From positions 1-34,608 of the forward strand of contig CABXYJ010000009.1 of assembly GCA_902516345.1 (NCBI GenBank): a DNA stretch of 34,608 nucleotides, written 5' to 3'. Made by a program: the position numbers and the translations under genes. The DNA is from an uncultured Pelagibacteraceae bacterium. Its GTDB lineage: Bacteria; Pseudomonadota; Alphaproteobacteria; Pelagibacterales; Pelagibacteraceae. Under the pieces are notes generated by a model. That model made no database searches and was not told the origin of the DNA. It worked only from the letters and a program-made list of their open reading frames with translations. Below are positions 6,894 through 15,327 of this stretch, piece by piece. Numbering within the stretch: position 1 is the stretch's first letter; each line of letters opens with the position of its first letter.

Positions 6894-9278
6894 TTAATTT
6901 TTAAATGGTTTTATAAGTAAAATTAAAGATGGAAGCAGAGTCAACACGGAAACCATTGCTAACAACATTGCTAAACCAGTAAAAATTCCAAAATAAATTG
7001 TAGGAATAAATTTGGATAAAACAAGTATCGAAAAACCAAATACAATTGTAATAGATGTATTTAAAATTGCCTGACCGACTGTAGAGTGGCAAGTTTCTAC
7101 TGTTTTATAATAATTCTTTGTATGATTATATTCCTCTTTAAATCTATAAATATAATGAATACTATTATCAACAGCAATACCAATTGTTATTGCAGCTATT
7201 GTGATAGTCATCATGTCTAATGGAATACCAAGCAATCCTATAATTCCAAGAATAAAAATAGCAGCAATAAAGTTTGGGACAACACCTATTAAAGATAATC
7301 TAATATTCTTAAAAAGAATTACAAACATCAAAAATATTCCAAGCATTACTAACCCTAGAGTAAGAATTTGAGATTTGAAAAGACTTTGTAATAAGTTATT
7401 AAATAAAATTAAGACTCCAGCAAGTCTAAATTCCGACTCTTTTAAACCTAGTTTATTTACTAAATCATAATTTATTTTTTTTATTAATTCATTTCTTTTT
7501 AAATTTTCTTGGGAGTCTATAATTCTTAGATTAATTCTAGCCTCGTTCTTTTTAATCGATATATAAGGGTCTATAATTTCAGCTTTAATATTTTTTGGTA
7601 TTTTAGAATATAAAACTCCCATTTCCAATGTTCCTAAAGGTCGGTTATTATTCAACAAAGTTGCCACATCGATAATAGATGAAAATGATAAAACCTTTCC
7701 AACTTGAGGCAAATTATCAAGATAATTATGTACAGAAGAAATTTTATTTATTTTATCTTTTGTAAACCAGTATTTTTCATCATTTCGATCTTCATCATCC
7801 CAATCCTCAAAATCATCATTAGCCTCTTCCTCTATTTTTTCTTCTTTTGGAAATTTTAATATTACATCAAGGGGAGTTGTGCCACCCAATTTTTCATCTA
7901 TAAGTTTCATACCCTTATAAATTTCAGTTTTTTTACTAAAATAATTTATGAAACTATTCTCAACTTCGAGTTTACTAATTCCAAAAAAACTAATTATTAG
8001 AACTATAAAAGAAATACAAAAAATTATTTTAGAATCTTTTTGAGAAACTTTAGCAAAATAATTTGTGATTGAAGATCTTTTATATTTTTTTAGTGAAATA
8101 TTTTCCTTAGAAACAAAATTTATTAAAGTTGGAAGTAAGGTGAAACTAACTATGAAAGAGGTTATCAATCCTAAGGTCATCATCCAGCCAAAATCAATAA
8201 TAGGTTTTATTTCACTAAAAATTAAAGACAGAAAAGCAATTATTGTTGTCAATACTGTATACAAAATTGGCCAAAACATTTTTTTTGTAGTTAAACTTAT
8301 TATTTCAAAAATTTTTTTATTAGGATTTTTTTCTTTAAGCTGTAAAAATCTGGTACTCATATGGATATTCATAGCCATAGTTAAGATTAACATTAAAGCA
8401 ATAAAATTTGATGAAATTACTGTTACTTTCCAACCTAAAAATCCCAAAATTCCTATCATAATTATTACAGAGAAAAGACAACTACTAATTGGAATTACAA
8501 TCCAAATTAATTTTCTAAAGATAAACCACAGAGTTAGAATTATAAATAAAAAAACTCCAACTCCAAATACGATAATATCACTTTTAATAAATGACATCAT
8601 GTCATCCGCTATCATAGGTATTCCACCTAAATGAATTTTTCCTACTTCATTAAAACTCTTAATAACATTTCTTATTTCAAGAATATTTTCATGATTTTTT
8701 TTCTTCAATGTATCTTTGTAATTTTCTATTTCAAATTCAGTTAAGGAGTCAAAATTAATAGTTTCGTCTTGTTTTTTTATGTTTACAATGACTCCGCTAG
8801 TCTTACCATCTTCACTTATAACAAAATTTCTAAATACAGGACTACTCAGGATCTCTTTAAAGCCCCTCTCTCTATTAATATCTTCATCTTTTAAAGTTTT
8901 GTAATTTTGGAGTCTTTCCTGCAAAGGTTCATCTGAACTATTTAACAGTGGTACATCTAATAAAGTTATAACATTATGTACCCAATCAAAACTTTGAATT
9001 TTATACTTAAGACTTAAAAGGTTATTAATAGAATTTTCTGAAATCATCTCCTCATTTGGAGAATATGTTAAGATTAGAAAGTCTTTTGCTCCATATCTTT
9101 TAGAGACTTCTTGTAGATATTTAAGATCTGGATCACCATCAATTAATAAAGTTTCTGATGAAGCGTCAAGTCTAAAATTTTTTGACTGTGAACCAAAAAT
9201 TAATAGTAAAATTAATAAAATTGTTATTAAAGATTTAGGATTTTTTAAAATTAAATTTTCATACAAATCAGTAAACAT
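6894..9278 (-). CDS. RND-superfamily (MMPL/COG1033-type) exporter
   Basis: This 794-residue protein has the duplicated RND layout: a helix near residue 15-32, a large extracytoplasmic loop, a five-helix bundle, a second helix (IIFCISFIVLIISFFGI), a second large loop and a final five-helix bundle. The second bundle carries GIPLDMMTITIAAITIGIAV and DNSIHYIYRFKEEY, the proton-relay region of MMPL/SSD-type exporters. The second loop contains a very acidic stretch around 7770-7850 (EEEANDDFEDWDDEDRNDE), a feature I associate with marine COG1033 proteins. These exporters move lipids or hydrophobic compounds; the substrate is unknown. The gene sits 20 bases after dnaB and just before cvpA. No membrane-fusion or outer-membrane partner is adjacent, so it probably works alone at the inner membrane. 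Confidence 0.92.
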   Translation of the reverse strand: MFTDLYENLILKNPKSLITILLILLLIFGSQSKNFRLDASSETLLIDGDPDLKYLQEVSKRYGAKDFLILTYSPNEEMISENSINNLLSLKYKIQSFDWVHNVITLLDVPLLNSSDEPLQERLQNYKTLKDEDINRERGFKEILSSPVFRNFVISEDGKTSGVIVNIKKQDETINFDSLTEFEIENYKDTLKKKNHENILEIRNVIKSFNEVGKIHLGGIPMIADDMMSFIKSDIIVFGVGVFLFIILTLWFIFRKLIWIVIPISSCLFSVIIMIGILGFLGWKVTVISSNFIALMLILTMAMNIHMSTRFLQLKEKNPNKKIFEIISLTTKKMFWPILYTVLTTIIAFLSLIFSEIKPIIDFGWMMTLGLITSFIVSFTLLPTLINFVSKENISLKKYKRSSITNYFAKVSQKDSKIIFCISFIVLIISFFGISKLEVENSFINYFSKKTEIYKGMKLIDEKLGGTTPLDVILKFPKEEKIEEEANDDFEDWDDEDRNDEKYWFTKDKINKISSVHNYLDNLPQVGKVLSFSSIIDVATLLNNNRPLGTLEMGVLYSKIPKNIKAEIIDPYISIKKNEARINLRIIDSQENLKRNELIKKINYDLVNKLGLKESEFRLAGVLILFNNLLQSLFKSQILTLGLVMLGIFLMFVILFKNIRLSLIGVVPNFIAAIFILGIIGLLGIPLDMMTITIAAITIGIAVDNSIHYIYRFKEEYNHTKNYYKTVETCHSTVGQAILNTSITIVFGFSILVLSKFIPTIYFGIFTGLAMLLAMVSVLTLLPSLILLIKPFKN

Positions 9279-9298
9279 TACCTCTTTTATATGGGAAT

Positions 9299-10717
9299 TT
9301 AGACAGATTTAGTATCCTTAAATTTAGTAAACATTGCTTCAAATTCAAGAAATACATTTCCTGTAGGACCATGTCTTTGTTTGCCGATGATTAATTCTGC
9401 TAAATTAGATACTTCGTTCATCTTAGCTTGCCACTCTGCATGTTCTATTGTTGCAGGTTTAGGTTCTTTATTTTCCAAATAATATGACTCTCTATAAACA
9501 AACATGACTACATCAGCATCCTGTTCTATCGAACCAGACTCTCTTAAATCAGATAATTGAGGTTTTTTATTATCTCTTTGTTCTACTTGTCTTGATAATT
9601 GTGAAAGAGCTACAACTGGTATAGATAATTCTTTAGCAATAGCTTTCAATCCTTGGGTAATTTCAGACACCTCTTGGACTCTGCCATCTTTATAGTTTGT
9701 AGTTCCCCTCATCAATTGAATATAATCAACTACAATCATATCAAGACCATGTATTCTTTTTATTCTTCTTGCTCTATTACTCATTGCTGCGATTGTTATT
9801 GCTGGAGTTTCATCAATATATAACGGTAATTCAGAAATATTTTTTGAAGTTTCCAAAAATTTATCAAATTGTTCATCTGAAATCCTACCCCTTCTAATAT
9901 CATTGGATTTAATTCGAGATTGTTCTGCTAAAATTCGTGTTGATAGTTGCTCTGATGACATCTCAAGAGAAAAGAAAGCTATTGAGGATTTTCTTCCACT
10001 ATCTTGTAATTTTTGTGCGGCATTAAATGCTATATTTGTTGCTAAAGCAGTTTTTCCCATTCCTGGTCTCCCTGCAATAATAATCAAATCAGACTTATGA
10101 AGACCACCCAATCTATCATCCAGGTCTCTTAGCCCTGTTGGAACTCCAACTATCCCTTCATCATTTTTATATGCTGCTGAAGCCATATCAATAGTTTCTT
10201 TTAAAGCTTTATCAAATTTAATTATAGTAGAATTGAAAGAGCCCTTTTCTGCTAATTTAAATAGTTCTTTCTCGGAATTTTCAATTATTTTCTGTCCGCT
10301 GGTATTGAGATCACTTAATTTGGCATCATCTATAGTTTGCTCTGAAATTTTAATTAATTCTCTGCGTACGAACATATCATATATAATTTTTGAGTATTCA
10401 ATAGCTTGTCTTACCGAGGTTGAAAATTTGGTTATTTTAACTAAATATTCTGGTACATTTAAATCGTCTTTTTCATCTTCAAAATAATTCTTAAGAGTAA
10501 TTGGATTAGCCAATAAACCTTTATAAATCAAACTTTCTATTGCACTAAAAATTTTTTGGTGCATTGGATCATAAAAATTGGCACTTGTTACTAAAATACT
10601 TATCTCATCAAAAATTTCATTAGTAACTAAAATTGAGCCTATTACAGCTTGTTCTGCTTCAATATTATTAGGTAATTCTTTAAATTGATCTTTTACTAAA
10701 GTCAAATTTTTTTCCAT
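9299..10717 (-). CDS. dnaB: Replicative DNA helicase DnaB
   Basis: DnaB is the hexameric 5'-3' helicase that opens the replication fork and recruits primase. The 472 residues are standard length, with no intein. The N-terminal domain is recognisable from NNIEAEQAVIGSILVTNEIF through VRQAIEYSKIIYDMFVRREL. The RecA-like C-terminal domain has Walker A IIIAGRPGMGKTALATNIAF near residue 216, EMSSEQLSTRILAEQSRI, Walker B DMIVVDYIQLM, and the H4-type ALSQLSRQVEQRDNKKPQLS. It follows rpsF-rpsR-rplI, a common arrangement in which the ribosomal genes and dnaB are linked. A TATAAT box ends 7 bases before the ATG, so it may also have its own leaderless transcript. Confidence 0.98.
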   Translation of the reverse strand: MEKNLTLVKDQFKELPNNIEAEQAVIGSILVTNEIFDEISILVTSANFYDPMHQKIFSAIESLIYKGLLANPITLKNYFEDEKDDLNVPEYLVKITKFSTSVRQAIEYSKIIYDMFVRRELIKISEQTIDDAKLSDLNTSGQKIIENSEKELFKLAEKGSFNSTIIKFDKALKETIDMASAAYKNDEGIVGVPTGLRDLDDRLGGLHKSDLIIIAGRPGMGKTALATNIAFNAAQKLQDSGRKSSIAFFSLEMSSEQLSTRILAEQSRIKSNDIRRGRISDEQFDKFLETSKNISELPLYIDETPAITIAAMSNRARRIKRIHGLDMIVVDYIQLMRGTTNYKDGRVQEVSEITQGLKAIAKELSIPVVALSQLSRQVEQRDNKKPQLSDLRESGSIEQDADVVMFVYRESYYLENKEPKPATIEHAEWQAKMNEVSNLAELIIGKQRHGPTGNVFLEFEAMFTKFKDTKSV

Positions 10718-10724
10718 CCCTAAT

Positions 10725-10730
10725 ATTATA
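10725..10730 (-). promoter_or_regulatory. Putative -10 box of a dnaB promoter
   Basis: On the minus strand the 67-base gap between rplI and dnaB carries a perfect TATAAT at 10730-10725, followed by ATTAGGG and then the dnaB ATG at 10717. A transcript starting about 7 bases after the box would begin at or within a base or two of the start codon. I see no clear TTGACA-like -35. The same gap has a long A/T tract after rplI but no convincing hairpin, so read-through from the ribosomal genes is also likely. Confidence 0.45.
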
Positions 10731-10784
10731 TCAAAATTATTTTATAAAAATTTAAAAAAAAAAGCTGGGGAAAAAATTGTATAA

Positions 10785-11243
10785 TTATTGAATTGTATCA
10801 GCTGATTGAACGTCTACAAGAATTTCAGCATCAACTTCTGAGTGCAAGGATATCTTGATTTTAAATTTACCTAAACTCTTTATTTCAGTTACGGGTTGTA
10901 TCATGGAAGGTTCGATCTCAATTTTATCATTTTCTTTAATTATTTTTGATATTTCTGTTGGTTTTACTGAACCATATAGTTCGTTATTTTCTGTACATAA
11001 TTTCTTTACTAAATACTCTTTTTTGTTGATTTGCGTTGCAATACTCTTTGCATTTTTTTTTCTCTCGTTATCTTTTTTGCCTAATTCCAATTTTATCTTT
11101 TCAACTTGATTAATATTTTCTTTAGAGGCATACAAGGCTTTTTTATTAGCTATCAGGTAGTTTCTCGCAAAGCCTCTTTTTACATCTATGATTTCACCAA
11201 TAGATCCAATTTTTTTTACATTTTCTAATAAAATAACCTTCAT
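10785..11243 (-). CDS. rplI: 50S ribosomal protein L9
   Basis: L9 binds 23S rRNA domain V and spans out from the L1 stalk side of the large subunit. The 152 residues show the N-terminal globular signature MKVILLENVKKIGSIGEIID followed by KRGFARNYLIANKKALYAS, a long lysine-rich helix (about residues 45-80) and the C-terminal domain with EIKSLGKFKIKISLHSEVDA. Length and layout are normal. The ATG directly abuts the rpsR stop, so the rpsF-rpsR-rplI trio is one translational unit. Confidence 0.98.
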   Translation of the reverse strand: MKVILLENVKKIGSIGEIIDVKRGFARNYLIANKKALYASKENINQVEKIKLELGKKDNERKKNAKSIATQINKKEYLVKKLCTENNELYGSVKPTEISKIIKENDKIEIEPSMIQPVTEIKSLGKFKIKISLHSEVDAEILVDVQSADTIQ

Positions 11244-11516
11244 TTATAATAAAGCTAAATTTCTAGCTCTTTTGATTGATAAAGATAACTCTCTCTGCTT
11301 TTTTTGGCTAACATTTGTAATTCTTGATGGTAAAATTTTGCCATTTTCTGACATATATTTTCTTAGTAATTTAATGTTTTTGTAGTCAATCTTTGGCGCC
11401 CCTTTAATCGATAATGGACAACTTTTTTTAAATCTATTTTTATTAGGCTGAAAGATACTAAGTTTAGAAAAATTGCTTTGTTTGTTTCTTTTATTTCCAC
11501 TTTGTTTTTTACGCAT
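11244..11516 (-). CDS. rpsR: 30S ribosomal protein S18
   Basis: S18 sits next to S6 on the platform of the small subunit. The core [20 protein letters not shown] followed by [20 protein letters not shown] and KRARNLALL is the S18 signature. I choose the ATG at 11516 ([10 protein letters not shown], 90 residues); an upstream in-frame TTG at 11522 would only add two residues and is unlikely. The N-terminal 25 residues are basic and disordered-looking, as is usual for S18. It lies between rpsF and rplI, consistent with S6 and S18 assembling as a pair. Confidence 0.97.
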   Translation of the reverse strand: MRKKQSGNKRNKQSNFSKLSIFQPNKNRFKKSCPLSIKGAPKIDYKNIKLLRKYMSENGKILPSRITNVSQKKQRELSLSIKRARNLALL

Positions 11517-11533
11517 ATTCAATTTTTATTGTT

Positions 11534-11872
11534 TTATTTTTTTTCAGCATCCTCTTTTTTTAAAAAGTAGTTTGTTTCCAAATCAAATCTTTTAACTCTT
11601 ACAGTTAAATATCTGAGAAGTTTTTTATCAATAGCCTCGTTTTTTTCTAATTCATCTATTACATTTCCTTTAGCTTTAATCTTAAAATGAATATAGCTTC
11701 CTTTTCTATTTTTTTTTATAAGATGTGAGAGATGTAATAATCCCCAGTTTTCAGTTGTAATTATTTCCCCATCATTTTTCTCAACAATTTTAGAGTATTT
11801 TTCTGTTAATTGTTTGATTTCACTCGGGGAAGTGTCTTGCCTTGCTATTATTGTATGCTCGTATAAATTCAT
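11534..11872 (-). CDS. rpsF: 30S ribosomal protein S6
   Basis: S6 binds the central domain of 16S rRNA together with S18. The N-terminus MNLYEHTIIARQDTSPSEIK and the central ENWGLLHLSHLIKKNRKGSY and IHFKIKAKGN are standard S6. Translation is best started at the ATG at 11872 (112 residues); a TTG one codon upstream is also open. The C-terminal tail (FLKKEDAEKK) is short and charged. The gene heads the long leftward array and is divergent from fabD. A TATAAT on the minus strand at 11908-11903 lies about 30 bases upstream of the ATG and is a fair candidate for its promoter. No clear Shine-Dalgarno sequence is seen. Confidence 0.97.
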   Translation of the reverse strand: MNLYEHTIIARQDTSPSEIKQLTEKYSKIVEKNDGEIITTENWGLLHLSHLIKKNRKGSYIHFKIKAKGNVIDELEKNEAIDKKLLRYLTVRVKRFDLETNYFLKKEDAEKK

Positions 11873-11956
11873 CAATATTTAAATAAAAAAAGAGGATATA
11901 CTATTATAAATCTTCAATTACAATAGCAAAATGTTAAAAAAAATAGGTTTTTTAAT
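11873..11956. promoter_or_regulatory. Divergent promoter region between rpsF and fabD
   Basis: This 84-base gap separates two divergent starts. On the minus strand a TATAAT occupies 11908-11903 and would give rpsF a leader of roughly 25 bases. On the plus strand TACAAT at 11919-11924 is a candidate -10 for fabD, with a weak AGG about 10 bases before the fabD ATG as possible ribosome binding site. Neither box has a good -35. No hairpin resembling an S6:S18 binding leader stood out by eye. Confidence 0.4.
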
Positions 11957-12883
11957 ATGTTTTCAGTAATTTTTCCTGGCCAAGGATCTCAATCAATTGG
12001 TATGGGAAAAGATTTTTTTAGAAGATTTAATATAGTAAAAAAATTATTTAAAGAAGCTGATGAAGTTTTAGGAGTAGAATTATCAAAAATTATTTTTGAA
12101 GGTACTAAAAAAGAATTAGACCTTACTAGAAATACGCAACCAGCTATATTCTTAATAAGTTACTCTATATTTCAAGTGATTAAAAATGAATTTAATATCA
12201 ATATAGATAAAGCAAAATATTTTGCTGGTCATTCTCTTGGCGAATATTCAGCTCTATCTGCAGCAGGGTACTTGAATTTTGCTGATACAATTAATCTACT
12301 AAGAATAAGAGGTGATGCTATGCAAAATGCTGTACCTAATGGAGAAGGTGGAATGGTTGTTACACTAGGATCAAATATTAACGATATTGAGAAAATTTTA
12401 AAAGATAATGAAAAAAATTTTATGGTTCAGATAGCTAATGATAATGCAGATGGCCAGACCGTTTTAAGTGGAACGAACAGTGATTTAGCTAAACTGAGTG
12501 AGATCTTAGAATTAAATAATATAAAAAATTTAAAATTACCTGTCAGTGCACCATTTCATTGTACATTAATGAAAAAAGCCACTTTAATTATGAAAAAAGA
12601 AATTGAGAAAGTAAAATTTTCTGATGGTAGAAACAAACTAATTTCAAATGTTACTGCTTTAGAAATTTCCAATAAAGATGAATTAAAAAAGTTGTTGATT
12701 GAACAAATAGAAAGTAGAGTCAGATGGAGACAAAGTGTAGTAAATATGATTGATAAAGGAGTTGATCATTTTATAGAAATTGGGCCAGGTAAGGTGTTAT
12801 CGGGTTTAATAAAAAGAATTAATAAAAATGTAAAAATAAATTCAATTAATAGTGAGATTGATATAAAAGATTTAAAAATATGA
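11957..12883 (+). CDS. fabD: Malonyl-CoA:ACP transacylase
   Basis: FabD moves malonyl groups from CoA to acyl carrier protein, feeding fatty acid elongation. The 308 residues have the family start VIFPGQGSQSIGMGKDFF, the nucleophile elbow GHSLGEYSA with Ser93, QNAVPNGEGGMVVTLG, the active-site histidine region VSAPFHCTLMKKA, and IEIGPGKVLSGLIKRI near the C-terminus. All the catalytic features are present and the length is normal. Its stop overlaps the fabG start (ATGA), and acpP follows, so the substrate carrier and two of its enzymes are encoded together. A separate promoter region lies in the 84-base divergent gap upstream. Confidence 0.97.
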   Translation: MFSVIFPGQGSQSIGMGKDFFRRFNIVKKLFKEADEVLGVELSKIIFEGTKKELDLTRNTQPAIFLISYSIFQVIKNEFNINIDKAKYFAGHSLGEYSALSAAGYLNFADTINLLRIRGDAMQNAVPNGEGGMVVTLGSNINDIEKILKDNEKNFMVQIANDNADGQTVLSGTNSDLAKLSEILELNNIKNLKLPVSAPFHCTLMKKATLIMKKEIEKVKFSDGRNKLISNVTALEISNKDELKKLLIEQIESRVRWRQSVVNMIDKGVDHFIEIGPGKVLSGLIKRINKNVKINSINSEIDIKDLKI

Positions 12884-13617
12884 ATGACTTAAAAAATAAG
12901 AATATTATCGTAACAGGGGCAACTGGCGGAATTGGTAATTCTATCGTAAAAAGATTAATAGAGAATAAAGCTAATGTTTTAGCCACCGGTACAAAAATTG
13001 ATAAGTTAGAAAGTTTGAAATCAAATTTTGAAGATATCAAAATTTTAAAATTTGATATTTCTCAAATTGATAAAATTGAGGAATTTATTGGTAACGCGAC
13101 TGAATTTTTTGGTGGTAAGCTAGATTGTATAGTTAATAATGCTGGAATAAATCAAGATAATTTAGCAATTAGAATGAGTTTGGATGAGTGGAAAAAAGTT
13201 ATTGATATAAATTTGACTGCTACATTTTTACTAAGTAAATTTTCAATTAAAAAGATGTTAAAAAATAAGTCAGGTAAAATTATTAATATTACATCTGTCG
13301 TAGGCCATACCGGTAATCTAGGTCAAGCAAATTACACAGCTTCCAAGGCAGGTATTGTTGCAATGTCAAAGAGCTTAGCCATCGAATATGCAAAAAAAAA
13401 TATTAATGTTAATTGTATATCACCTGGCTTTATTAAAACTTCGATGACAGAAAAAATTGACGAAAAATTCAAGGAATTAATAGAATCAAAGATACCCTCA
13501 GCTAGACTGGGCGAGCCTCAAGATATAGCAAATGCTGTAGTCTTTTTATCATCAAATCAATCAGATTACATTAATGGAGAAACATTACATGTTAATGGTG
13601 GTATGTATATGGCTTGA
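12880..13617 (+). CDS. fabG: 3-oxoacyl-ACP reductase
   Basis: FabG reduces 3-ketoacyl-ACP with NADPH in each fatty acid elongation cycle. It is a classical short-chain dehydrogenase of 245 residues: the cofactor loop TGATGGIG (residues 12-19), NNAG (86-89), catalytic Ser139 in NITSVVG, and the YxxxK pair Tyr152 and Lys156 in NYTASKAG. The C-terminus SDYINGETLHVNGGMYMA is typical of FabG itself rather than other SDRs. It overlaps fabD by 4 bases. The last codons contain a TTGACA that looks like the -35 of an acpP promoter. Confidence 0.97.
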   Translation: MNDLKNKNIIVTGATGGIGNSIVKRLIENKANVLATGTKIDKLESLKSNFEDIKILKFDISQIDKIEEFIGNATEFFGGKLDCIVNNAGINQDNLAIRMSLDEWKKVIDINLTATFLLSKFSIKKMLKNKSGKIINITSVVGHTGNLGQANYTASKAGIVAMSKSLAIEYAKKNINVNCISPGFIKTSMTEKIDEKFKELIESKIPSARLGEPQDIANAVVFLSSNQSDYINGETLHVNGGMYMA

Positions 13618-13641
13618 CAAAAAAAGTTTTTAAACTAATAA
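13614..13641 (+). promoter_or_regulatory. Putative acpP promoter overlapping the fabG stop
   Basis: A perfect -35 hexamer TTGACA (13614-13619) spans the fabG stop codon (TGA 13615-13617). TAATAA at 13636-13641 follows after 16 bases, with TAAGAT slightly further on as an alternative -10. A clear AAAGGA ribosome binding site (13655-13660) lies 5 bases before the acpP ATG. This would let the very abundant carrier protein be made at a higher level than FabD and FabG. Confidence 0.5.
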
Positions 13642-13665
13642 GATTTAAAACAATAAAGGAATAAC

Positions 13666-13905
13666 ATGTCAGAAGACGTTTCAAGTAAGGTTAAAAAAAT
13701 AGTTGCTGATCATCTGGGAATAGATGAAGCAAAGGTTACAGAAGAATCAAGTTTTATTGATGACTTAGGTGCAGACAGTTTAGACACTGTAGAATTGGTA
13801 ATGGCTTTCGAGGAAGAGTTTGGATCAGAAATCTCTGACAGCGAAGCTGAGAAAATTTTAACAGTCGGTGATGCTGTAAAATTTATTGAGGGAAAAGCAA
13901 ATTAG
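13666..13905 (+). CDS. acpP: Acyl carrier protein
   Basis: AcpP carries growing acyl chains on a phosphopantetheine arm through fatty acid synthesis and delivers them to lipid and lipid A synthesis. The 79 residues are acidic throughout. The attachment site is Ser38 in [20 protein letters not shown], with helix III ending [15 protein letters not shown]. Length and sequence are textbook. It follows fabG after 48 bases that seem to hold a private promoter and a strong AAAGGA Shine-Dalgarno. gmk starts 9 bases after its stop. Confidence 0.98.
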   Translation: MSEDVSSKVKKIVADHLGIDEAKVTEESSFIDDLGADSLDTVELVMAFEEEFGSEISDSEAEKILTVGDAVKFIEGKAN

Positions 13906-13914
13906 TTTAATTAG

Positions 13915-14547
13915 ATGCCCACTGAAAATCATGGGGTAATGATAATTTTATCATCTCCTTCTGGAGCAGGCAAAACCACTTTAGTAAAACTTCTTTCTCA
14001 AATTAAAAATTTTGAAATTTCGATTTCTCATACTACACGTAGCCCAAGACCTAGTGAGAAACCCGATGAAGATTATTACTTTGTATCTGAGGAAAAATTT
14101 AAAAGTCTAATTAAAAATGAAGAATTTTTAGAGTTTGCTAAAGTCTTTGATAATTATTATGGAACAAGCAGAACTTCTGTGATTAACAAATTAGATGAAG
14201 GTAAAAATGTTTTATTTGATATAGATTGGCAAGGGACAGATCAGATTAAAAATAAAAAATTAGACTATAAATTAATTACTTTTTTCATATTGCCACCCAG
14301 CAAAGAAGTATTATTCCAGAGATTATCTAATAGAGATATGAGAGATAAACTTATAGCTGACGAGAGAATGAAACAGTTTAGTAGAGATGTTTTGCATTGG
14401 ATAAATTATGACTATGTAGTCATAAATGAAAATTTAGAAAAATGTTATACAAAAATAAAAAGATTAATAAATGCTGAAATAAATAATGAGACTAAAGATT
14501 ACGACGTTAATTATATTAGATCTCATATTGAAAAATTAACTTCTTAA
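13915..14547 (+). CDS. gmk: Guanylate kinase
   Basis: Gmk phosphorylates GMP to GDP with ATP. The P-loop [18 protein letters not shown] has Lys20, followed by the GMP-binding stretch [50 protein letters not shown] and the lid-region segment LSNRDMRDK. At 210 residues it is normal length. I keep the ATG at 13915 because it leaves a short extension before the first strand, as in homologues; an ATG at codon 9 would remove that. There is no strong Shine-Dalgarno, so it may rely on read-through from acpP 9 bases upstream. It overlaps the convergent rsmA by 12 bases. Confidence 0.96.
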   Translation: MPTENHGVMIILSSPSGAGKTTLVKLLSQIKNFEISISHTTRSPRPSEKPDEDYYFVSEEKFKSLIKNEEFLEFAKVFDNYYGTSRTSVINKLDEGKNVLFDIDWQGTDQIKNKKLDYKLITFFILPPSKEVLFQRLSNRDMRDKLIADERMKQFSRDVLHWINYDYVVINENLEKCYTKIKRLINAEINNETKDYDVNYIRSHIEKLTS

Positions 14548-15327
14548 GTTTTCGTACTCTTGAGTAAGTTTATAATATGTATCAAAGTTAATATTTTGAG
14601 GTCTTAAATTAAGATTAACTTTATATTTATCTGAAACTTCAATATATTCTGAAAATATTTGTTTAAAACTTTTTTTTATCATTTTCCTTCGGTGTTGAAA
14701 GAAAATCCTAGTTATTTTTTCCAAGTTATTTGGGTTTTGAAATTTAAAAAAATTTTTTTTTGGAGAAAAAAAGAGTAATGAACTATCTACTTTTGGTTTT
14801 GGATAAAAACAATTAGAAGTAATATCGAAAATTTTTTTTACATTTAGTCTCCAATTAGCTACAATCGACAACCTACCATAATTTGAAGTATTATAATCTG
14901 ACAATATTCTATCAGCTACTTCTTTTTGAAACATTAAGATTAAATTACTAAACCACGGGTTTTTATTTGATAAATTTAAAACCCATCTGCATAGTATCTC
15001 AGTAGAAATGTTATAGGGCAAATTTCCAAAAACTATTAATTTATCTTTACAAACTTTATTTTCATCAATTTTGAGAACATCATTCTGAATGATGTTAACT
15101 TTTTGTTCAAATTCTTTTTTTAATAGTGATATAAGTCTATGATCTTTCTCAATTAAAAAAATTTGCTTCGGTTTCTTACTTATGATTGCTGATGTAAGAT
15201 TACCTGTCCCTGGTCCAACTTCGAGAATTGATTTATTCTCTATTTGAATAACACTAATTATTTTTTTAATTATGTTTTTGTCGACTAAAAAATTTTGACC
15301 TAAGCTTTTTTTAGGTATTATTATCAC
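14536..15327 (-). CDS. rsmA: 16S rRNA dimethyladenosine transferase
   Basis: RsmA (KsgA) methylates two adjacent adenosines in helix 45 of 16S rRNA late in small-subunit assembly. The 263 residues show [18 protein letters not shown], the SAM-binding [15 protein letters not shown], the acidic EKDHRL after the second strand, and the catalytic NLPYN in [14 protein letters not shown], followed by [14 protein letters not shown] and [10 protein letters not shown]. The start is GTG at 15327, overlapping the pdxA stop as GTGA; no in-frame ATG is near. It is the last gene of the lptF-to-rsmA operon. Confidence 0.96.
   Translation of the reverse strand: MIIIPKKSLGQNFLVDKNIIKKIISVIQIENKSILEVGPGTGNLTSAIISKKPKQIFLIEKDHRLISLLKKEFEQKVNIIQNDVLKIDENKVCKDKLIVFGNLPYNISTEILCRWVLNLSNKNPWFSNLILMFQKEVADRILSDYNTSNYGRLSIVANWRLNVKKIFDITSNCFYPKPKVDSSLLFFSPKKNFFKFQNPNNLEKITRIFFQHRRKMIKKSFKQIFSEYIEVSDKYKVNLNLRPQNINFDTYYKLTQEYENLRS

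Noticed and set aside
8065-8634. A 189-codon open frame on the plus strand inside the RND exporter gene
   Set aside because: It lies fully antisense to a well-supported gene. Its protein is a low-complexity run of I, K and L with no recognisable motif, as expected from the complement of AT-rich membrane-protein code.
10731-10784. A/T-rich tract with CCCCAGC and a long T-run after rplI as an intrinsic terminator
   Set aside because: There is a T-run on the minus strand but no stem of complementary bases before it, so I did not call a terminator.
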